From NCBI GenBank assembly GCA_013298145.1, contig JAAFJO010000004.1:248001-312000 (forward strand): DNA of 64,000 nucleotides. Reading direction: 5' to 3'. Below the pieces are notes generated by a model. That model was not told where the DNA came from, did no database searches, and worked only from the letters and a program-made list of their open reading frames with translations. Shown in pieces: positions 61,215 through 64,000 of the stretch (position 1 is the first letter of the stretch; each line of letters begins with the position of its first letter). This DNA comes from Betaproteobacteria bacterium. Lineage in GTDB: Bacteria > Pseudomonadota > Gammaproteobacteria > Burkholderiales > Casimicrobiaceae. The translations under genes were made by a program, and so were the position numbers.

Positions 61215-61736
61215 GAGGGTCTCTTGATCGAAAAATTTGGGAAAGCCTGACATTATAAGCGGCGCAGCCACTCTTCGCTCATTAGACGATGCGCAAAGCT
61301 AGAGTTTCGCGCCGAAACGAGAGGTTTTGGCCTCGGCGCACTACCCACAAACTCGTTCCACTCCGTAACGCACGTGTGCGAAATCCTCACACAACTGAGT
61401 AAGTCCGGTACCTACCGACATTTTTTCTTTGTTTGAGCCGTGATCGCTACCTTCTGCGGATGCGTTGGACTAACAGCTCGGGCGATGAGGCACCGAAAGA
61501 AGCCTATCAGCCGTAAATGCGCCATTTCTTTGGGCGCCGTTCGAATTAGAAGAACTAATAAGTGAAGACGTTTACAACGTGTAGCCCATATAAATGCGGG
61601 CGATCAAACAAAAAGTCTAAAATTGCAACGCCGGTCGTATCGACACTCTGCACGCCGATGCGCCCCGGCCACCGTACCCATTTCCGACGCTGAAACAGCA
61701 CCAAACGCTCACTTAGACGTCGCGCGCATCGCGCTC
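61215..61736. other. Gap between ffh and rpsP
   Basis: About 520 bp. A 61-codon frame on the minus strand (61555-61740) begins as ATGA over the ffh stop, but its composition (Arg-rich, no known motif) gives little support. Otherwise nothing beyond AT-rich patches near 61420 and 61545-61620 that could hold the rpsP promoter. Confidence 0.4.
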
Positions 61737-63122
61737 TCATTTGAACGGCATCTTGCCCCGCATTCCTGGAATTGCGCCGCCGAGCCCGCGCATCAGCTTC
61801 GCCATGCCGCCCTGCGAGAACTTCTTCATCATCGTCTGCGTTTGATCGAATTGATTGAGCAATCGATTGACTTCCTGCACTTGCACGCCGGCGCCGATCG
61901 CGATGCGGCGTTTACGAGACGCTTTAATCAACTCTGGCTTGCGGCGCTCTTCTGCCGTCATCGAATTGATAATGCCTTCCATGCGCGCCACTTGCTTTTC
62001 GTTCACGCCACCAGATTTCGCAGCAGCGGCTTGAATTTCGTGCGGTAGCTTGTCGAGCAAGCCCTGCATCCCGCCCATTTTTTTCATCTGGCCGATTTGC
62101 TGTTTGAAGTCTTCTAGATCGAAACCCTTCCCGCTCTTGACTTTGGCGGCTAGCTTCTGCGCTGCCTCGACGTCGACCGCTTTTTGGGTGGCCTCGACTA
62201 GCGCCAAAACGTCACCCATGCCCAGAATACGCGAGGCCATGCGCTCCGCATCGAATGCTTCAAGACCGTCTAACTTCTCCGAAACACCCGCGAACTTGAT
62301 CGGAACGCCGGTGATTTCACGCACTGAGAGCGCTGCGCCACCACGCGAATCGCCGTCCAACTTGGTCAGAATCACGCCGGTGAGTGTGAGCCGTTCGTTG
62401 AACGCTCGAGCGGTGTTGACGGCATCCTGGCCGAGCATCGCGTCGACCACAAAAAGCGTTTCGTGCGGCTTAACAGCGGCGCTGATTGCCGCGGCTTCTT
62501 GCATCATGGCTTCATCGACCGCCAGACGTCCGGCGGTGTCCACAATCACCACGTCGTAGTAGCGCGGCTTTGCCCAATCGATTGCATGCTGCGCGATTGC
62601 AACTGGACTTGTGAGATCGCCACTTTCAGGGGTGTAGAAGTCAACTTCGACTTGAGTCGCTAAGGTTTTTAATTGCTCAGTCGCCGCGGGTCTGTAAACG
62701 TCGCACGGGACGAGTAGCACCTTCTTTTTTTGCTCAGTTTTCAGCTTCTTCGCGAGTTTGCCTGCTGTGGTCGTTTTGCCCGCGCCCTGCAAGCCCGCGA
62801 GCAGGATCACTGCAGGTGGCGTGACGGCGAGGTTGAGCCCCTTCACCTGGCCCTCGCCCGTTGCCATGAGTTTGGTGATTTCACGGTGCACGATCGAGAC
62901 AAACGCTTGCCCTGGCGTGAGCGACGCGCTGACTTCGGTGCCGAGCACCGCCGATTTGATCCGCTCGACGAACGCCTTGACCACTGGCAGCGCGACGTCG
63001 GCCTCGATGAGCGCGAGTCGAATTTCGCGCAACACTTCAGCGGTATTCGCCTCGGTGAAGCGCGCCTCGCCCTTGATGGTTTTGACGAGTTTGGCAAGGC
63101 GGTCGGTGAGTTGATTGGCCAT
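61737..63122 (-). CDS. ffh: Signal recognition particle protein Ffh
   Basis: A 461-residue SRP54 GTPase for cotranslational membrane targeting. Start ATG 63122 (MANQLTDRLAKLVKTIKGEA); upstream open frame is not Ffh. The N domain has TEANTAEVLREIRLALIEAD. G domain: ILLAGLQGAGKTTTAGKLAK, DVYRPAATEQL, VIVDTAGRL, TKLDGDSRGGAALS. The M domain is Met-rich (IGQMKKMGGMQGLL, ASRKRRIAIGAGVQVQEVNR, and the C-terminal GMRGKMPFK). Divergent from pilB. Confidence 0.97.
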   Translation of the reverse strand: MANQLTDRLAKLVKTIKGEARFTEANTAEVLREIRLALIEADVALPVVKAFVERIKSAVLGTEVSASLTPGQAFVSIVHREITKLMATGEGQVKGLNLAVTPPAVILLAGLQGAGKTTTAGKLAKKLKTEQKKKVLLVPCDVYRPAATEQLKTLATQVEVDFYTPESGDLTSPVAIAQHAIDWAKPRYYDVVIVDTAGRLAVDEAMMQEAAAISAAVKPHETLFVVDAMLGQDAVNTARAFNERLTLTGVILTKLDGDSRGGAALSVREITGVPIKFAGVSEKLDGLEAFDAERMASRILGMGDVLALVEATQKAVDVEAAQKLAAKVKSGKGFDLEDFKQQIGQMKKMGGMQGLLDKLPHEIQAAAAKSGGVNEKQVARMEGIINSMTAEERRKPELIKASRKRRIAIGAGVQVQEVNRLLNQFDQTQTMMKKFSQGGMAKLMRGLGGAIPGMRGKMPFK

Positions 63123-63366
63123 GACGATCTGGAAATGTGGAGCGGACAAGGCCCTGATTGTAGGAACCGCGCTCATTTGACGTCGCTCGTTTGGCGGCTT
63201 CAACTTAGATTGCACCGGAAGCGCAGGTCGGCATAAAAAGTGCTCAGACTGCAACGGCGCTCAGGCAACCCCCTCTGCGCACATCACGATCTGGAAGGAT
63301 CATCTTTACAATCAGAGGTTTACGCGGCATATTGCCGAAACCACTGTAATTTTCGGGAGCTTTAGT

Positions 63367-64000
63367 TTGGCCGCTTCGTCAGCATCTGTCCTTTTGTCCG
63401 GGCTGGGACGTGCGCTCGTACAACAGGACTTGCTCCGCCAGCAAGACGCAGAGCAAACGCAGGTAGCTGCCAATAGCGCATCGATGACGTTTGTTGAGCA
63501 GCTGATCGCGTCCAAGAAACTGAGCGCCTATAAGCTCGCTGAGTTCGCATCCAACACGTTTGGTGTGCCACTGTTCGATCTCAATGCATTCGACACCACA
63601 TCGATTAACGTTGAATGGATCGACGTAAAGATCATTCAAACGCGTCGCGCGTTACCGCTACACAAACGCGGCAACCGACTTTATGTCGCCGTCTCTGATC
63701 CCACCAATCTGCAGGCGCTCGAAGAGTTTCGCTTCAAAACGAATCTGATTGCCGAGCCAGTTATCGTTGAGGATGACAAGCTAGGCAAAGCAATCAGTCT
63801 GGTGGCGGACCGGAATGACCGAACGCTCTCTCGCTTAGTCGATAACGATGATATTGATCTTGACATCAAAACGGATGACGCGTCCTCTGCGCAGGAAGAC
63901 GATGTCGACGTTGACGATGCGCCGGTTGTACGCTACATCCAGAAGATTCTGCTCGATGCGATCAATGCGTCGGTGTCCGATATTCACTTCGAACCGTACG
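63367..64000 (+). CDS. pilB: Type IV pilus assembly ATPase PilB, N-terminal part only
   Basis: The first 211 codons of a GspE/PilB family ATPase, running off the right edge. TTG at 63367 is chosen because GGGAG lies seven bases upstream and no ATG precedes the domain; GTG/ATG alternatives are absent. The N-terminal MshEN/T2SSE domain is clear: SMTFVEQLIASKKLSAYKLA, FGVPLFDLNAFDTTSI, RRALPLHKRGNRLYVAVSDP, LQALEEFRFKTNLIAEPVIV. Then an acidic linker (DNDDIDLDIKTDD) and the start of the ATPase domain, PVVRYIQKILLDAINASVSD then IHFEPY. It powers pilus extension. Confidence 0.9.
   Translation, partial: MAASSASVLLSGLGRALVQQDLLRQQDAEQTQVAANSASMTFVEQLIASKKLSAYKLAEFASNTFGVPLFDLNAFDTTSINVEWIDVKIIQTRRALPLHKRGNRLYVAVSDPTNLQALEEFRFKTNLIAEPVIVEDDKLGKAISLVADRNDRTLSRLVDNDDIDLDIKTDDASSAQEDDVDVDDAPVVRYIQKILLDAINASVSDIHFEPY

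Noticed and set aside
61555..61740. A 61-codon frame starting as ATGA over the ffh stop
   Set aside because: Arg-rich, no motif and no ribosome site; the overlap alone is weak evidence.

Overview
The window reads as a chromosomal segment of a betaproteobacterium (Burkholderiales-like; family not determinable by eye). Support comes from gene order: an mlaFEDACB phospholipid-transport operon running into an ABC-2 exporter, a bolA-like gene and hisG-hisD-hisC-hisB-hisH-hisA-hisF; rpsP-rimM-trmD-rplS next to ffh; and rsmI/lpoA/yraN/dolP. HisG is the short form (212 aa) that needs HisZ. Coding DNA is moderately GC-rich, but parts of 17.8-26 kb and 36-38.6 kb look more AT-rich. Both window edges cut genes: dcd on the left, pilB on the right.

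Layout. 0-9 kb: dcd, two copies of a palindromic MITE-like element, a TPR regulator-like gene and a 2055-aa secreted multidomain protein. 9-17.8 kb: a YcaQ-type glycosylase overlapping a PdeM-type phosphoesterase, then ribonucleotide reductase. Here nrdA, with two NrdR boxes upstream, is separated from nrdB by LysM/BON, YegP-like and DUF2442 genes. 17.8-26.6 kb: an accessory island with a Hanks-type kinase, a five-gene minus-strand envelope cluster of unknown function (lipoprotein, 97-aa protein, peptidoglycan-binding/CHAP hydrolase, membrane protein, secreted protein), an LGFP/FN3 secreted protein and a CPBP protease. Copies of an ACGGGGTCAGGTCTT...ATCACATT repeat delimit these blocks. 26.6-36 kb: mostly exported proteins, including an esterase, a LamG protein with an IPTL-like tail, a membrane-tethered LuxR regulator with a DUF4199 partner, a catalase-like protein, a HiPIP, a dienelactone hydrolase and an exported MsrA. 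36-38.6 kb: a small defence-type patch (HigBA toxin-antitoxin, a SIR2-like protein, a YgjP-type metallopeptidase).

38.7-52.5 kb, all on the minus strand: mlaF-mlaE-mlaD-mlaA-mlaC-mlaB, ABC-2 ATPase and permease, bolA, and his genes down to hisF. Four successive gaps between hisB and the permease gene (hisC-hisB, hisD-hisC, hisG-hisD, bolA-hisG) and the gap between bolA and the permease gene each hold a long inverted repeat. hisI, hisE and murA, which I would expect next to these genes in relatives, are not present. 52.6-56.7 kb: rsmI, lpoA, yraN, dolP, tusA. 56.9-64 kb: a fusion of a degenerate J domain, an RDD domain and TPRs, then rplS, trmD, rimM, rpsP, ffh, and divergent pilB.

The strongest candidates for something undescribed are the repeat-delimited cassettes at about 19.2-25.7 kb with their envelope cluster, the large secreted protein whose cadherin-like domain is split by an FG-GAP insertion and which carries a mid-protein sorting-like segment, and the SIR2/HigBA patch where hisIE would be expected. 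I found no rRNA, tRNA, CRISPR array, integrase or transposase gene. All family assignments are by reading motifs; no database search was run.
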